Part shown: piece by piece, positions 6,876 to 7,895 of the stretch
Position numbering within the stretch: position 1 is the stretch's first letter
Layout of the letters: every line of letters begins with the position of its first letter
Assembly (NCBI GenBank): GCA_900557255.1
Contig: USSA01000135.1
Location: 1 to 7,895 of the forward strand
From: an uncultured Prevotella sp.
GTDB taxonomy: Bacteria > Bacteroidota > Bacteroidia > Bacteroidales > Bacteroidaceae
Direction of reading: 5' to 3'
DNA length: 7,895 nt
Translations under genes and position numbers: made by a program
The notes under the pieces: model-generated
The model's input: the letters and a program-made list of their open reading frames with translations, nothing else
The model's database searches: none
Told to the model about the DNA's origin: nothing

Positions 6876-6922
6876 TACCTGCATTTTAGGGCATCCAGAA
6901 GCTGATTTACTTCTTTCACTTG

Positions 6923-6952
6923 CAAAGTTACAGATAAGACTCGAATAAACAA
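6923..6952 (-). promoter_or_regulatory. Promoter of the OmpA-domain lipoprotein gene
   Basis: On the minus strand TTG (6952-6950), a 19-base spacer and TAACTTTG (6930-6923), followed by CA, match the Bacteroidetes promoter. Transcription would begin near 6917, leaving about 150 untranslated bases before the ATG at 6768, the longest leader in the window. Confidence 0.65.
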
Positions 6953-7124
6953 CATTTGTCAAACGCATTTAGACATTTTTAACCTCTAAATCTTTATTTA
7001 TCACCTTTTTAACCAAAAAAGGCAACAGAAAGCACTTTTCTGATAGCTAAACCGTCAAATGTAGCCTCTCAAGGTAAGAATAGCTCAAATCTCAACAAAA
7101 AAAACATAAAAAACAGTGTTTTAT
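6953..7124. other. Divergent spacer between the lipoprotein and purL promoters
   Basis: An AT-rich spacer with no credible gene. The only structure seen is a small hairpin, CCTTTTT (7004-7010) with AAAAAGG (7016-7022) and a five-base loop. It lacks a terminator U-run and may be chance. No known purine riboswitch is recognised. Confidence 0.5.
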
Positions 7125-7155
7125 TTTGTAGTGTCTTGAAATTGCACTATCTTTG
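7125..7155 (+). promoter_or_regulatory. Promoter of purL
   Basis: TTTG (7125-7128), a 19-base spacer and TATCTTTG (7148-7155), continuing CACTCG, make a close match to the Bacteroidetes consensus. The start would be near 7162, about 40 bases before the ATG. Confidence 0.75.
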
Positions 7156-7201
7156 CACTCGAAAAGAAATAAATACATTAATAATATAAAAGAAAGCAAG
7201 T

Positions 7202-7895
7202 ATGATTCTTTTTTTTAGAACTCCATCTAAGAGTGTGATTGCGACCGAGATTGACCACAAACCATCTCAGGACGAAATCAATGAACTTTGTTGGCTTTAT
7301 GGTGACGCGACTTTAGAGGACGCCCAGCAGTTGCAGGGCTTCTATGTCGGCCCACGCCGTGAAATGATTACTCCTTGGAGTACGAATGCCGTTGAGATTA
7401 CTCAGAACATGAGTCTTAACGGCATTTCGCGTATCGAGGAGTACTTCCCTGTAGATAGCGAAGACGCTGAGTACGACCCTATGCTCCAGCGTATGTACAA
7501 CGGTATCGGACAGGATGTGTTCACCGTGAACCACCAGCCAGAACCTATCAAGTACGTCGATGACCTCGAGAAGTATAACGAGGAAGAGGGTCTTGCCCTC
7601 AGCGAGGACGAAATGGCTTATCTCCACAAGCTGGAGAAAGAGAACGGACGCCCTCTCACCGACAGCGAAATCTTCGGTTTCGCACAGATCAACTCAGAGC
7701 ACTGCCGCCACAAGATCTTCGGCGGCCAGTTTATCATCGACGGTAAGGAGATGGAGTCTTCTCTCTTCAACATGATCAAGAAGACCACTCAGGAGAACCC
7801 TAACAAGATTCTCTCTGCCTATAAGGACAACGTGGCTTTTTCTCAGGGTCCTGTTATCGAGCAGTTTGCTCCAGCCGATCAGACTACCAGCGATT
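7202..7895 (+). CDS. purL: Phosphoribosylformylglycinamidine synthase, N-terminal part (cut by window edge)
   Basis: This enzyme converts formylglycinamide ribonucleotide to formylglycinamidine ribonucleotide with glutamine and ATP, the fourth step of purine synthesis, in the cytoplasm. The first 231 residues are present and the frame is open to the window end. The start MILFFRTPSKSVIATEI is typical of the long single-chain form of Bacteroidales, which is about 1,240 residues with a C-terminal glutaminase domain. GPRREMITPWSTNAVEI (50-66) belongs to the N-terminal domain, whose fold resembles PurS. LTDSEIFGFAQ followed by INSEHCRH (152-170) is the linker signature that leads into the ATP-binding synthase domain. 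The ATG at 7202 is chosen for family agreement and correct distance from the promoter; only a weak AAAGAAAG precedes it. The codons for ILFF include a T8 run. Codon use is GC-richer than in the neighbours' spacers, normal for a highly expressed gene. Confidence 0.95.
   Translation, partial: MILFFRTPSKSVIATEIDHKPSQDEINELCWLYGDATLEDAQQLQGFYVGPRREMITPWSTNAVEITQNMSLNGISRIEEYFPVDSEDAEYDPMLQRMYNGIGQDVFTVNHQPEPIKYVDDLEKYNEEEGLALSEDEMAYLHKLEKENGRPLTDSEIFGFAQINSEHCRHKIFGGQFIIDGKEMESSLFNMIKKTTQENPNKILSAYKDNVAFSQGPVIEQFAPADQTTSD

Noticed and set aside
6931..7201. Purine riboswitch before purL
   Set aside because: The predicted leader is only about 40 bases and AT-rich, with no three-way-junction pattern; the small hairpin at 7004-7022 lies upstream of the promoter.
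7209..7218. T8 run in codons 3-5 of purL as a second slippage switch
   Set aside because: The frame is intact and ILFF is the normal start of this protein in related bacteria as I recall it, so the run follows from conserved residues.
7313..7775. Open frames at 7313-7627 (minus) and 7560-7775 (plus)
   Set aside because: Both overlap the purL frame, which has family signatures throughout; they are out-of-frame shadows.

Overview
The window looks like chromosomal DNA of a Bacteroidales bacterium, most likely Prevotella/Segatella. The evidence is a SusC/RagA-type outer-membrane transporter, Bacteroidetes promoters (TTTG, about 20 bases, then TAnnTTTG) in front of every transcription unit, AT-rich spacers, weak Shine-Dalgarno sites and a PurL that begins MILFFR. 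The genus is inferred from overall protein resemblance; no database was searched.

Layout from left to right. (1) 48-1263, minus: the N-terminal third of a SusC-like TonB-dependent transporter. Its promoter, ribosome-binding site and signal peptide are intact, but a run of eight G in the signal-peptide codons throws the reading frame off, and the remaining frame stops again at position 50, early in the barrel. (2) 1696-3857, minus: a two-gene operon for an OmpR/PhoB-type response regulator followed by its membrane histidine kinase. It ends in a strong terminator, and the response-regulator promoter carries Pho-box-like direct repeats. (3) 4104-4358, plus: a small stand-alone XRE-type helix-turn-helix protein. 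A two-way terminator shared with the next gene follows it. (4) 4411-5622, minus: a eukaryote-like NADP-dependent isocitrate dehydrogenase. (5) 5914-6768, minus: an OmpA-domain lipoprotein with a coiled-coil stalk. It is followed by an 8-base tandem repeat and a terminator, and preceded by a long leader. (6) 7202 to the right edge, plus: the start of purL, for purine synthesis.

Apart from the two-component operon, each gene appears to be its own transcription unit with its own promoter, so this is mostly a housekeeping neighbourhood. The unusual parts are the transporter with its G8 tract (possible phase-variation switch or decaying pseudogene), the Pho-box-like control region, and a shared promoter extension (TAnnTTTGCA in all six promoters). 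I found no tRNA, rRNA, CRISPR array, transposase or recombinase gene.
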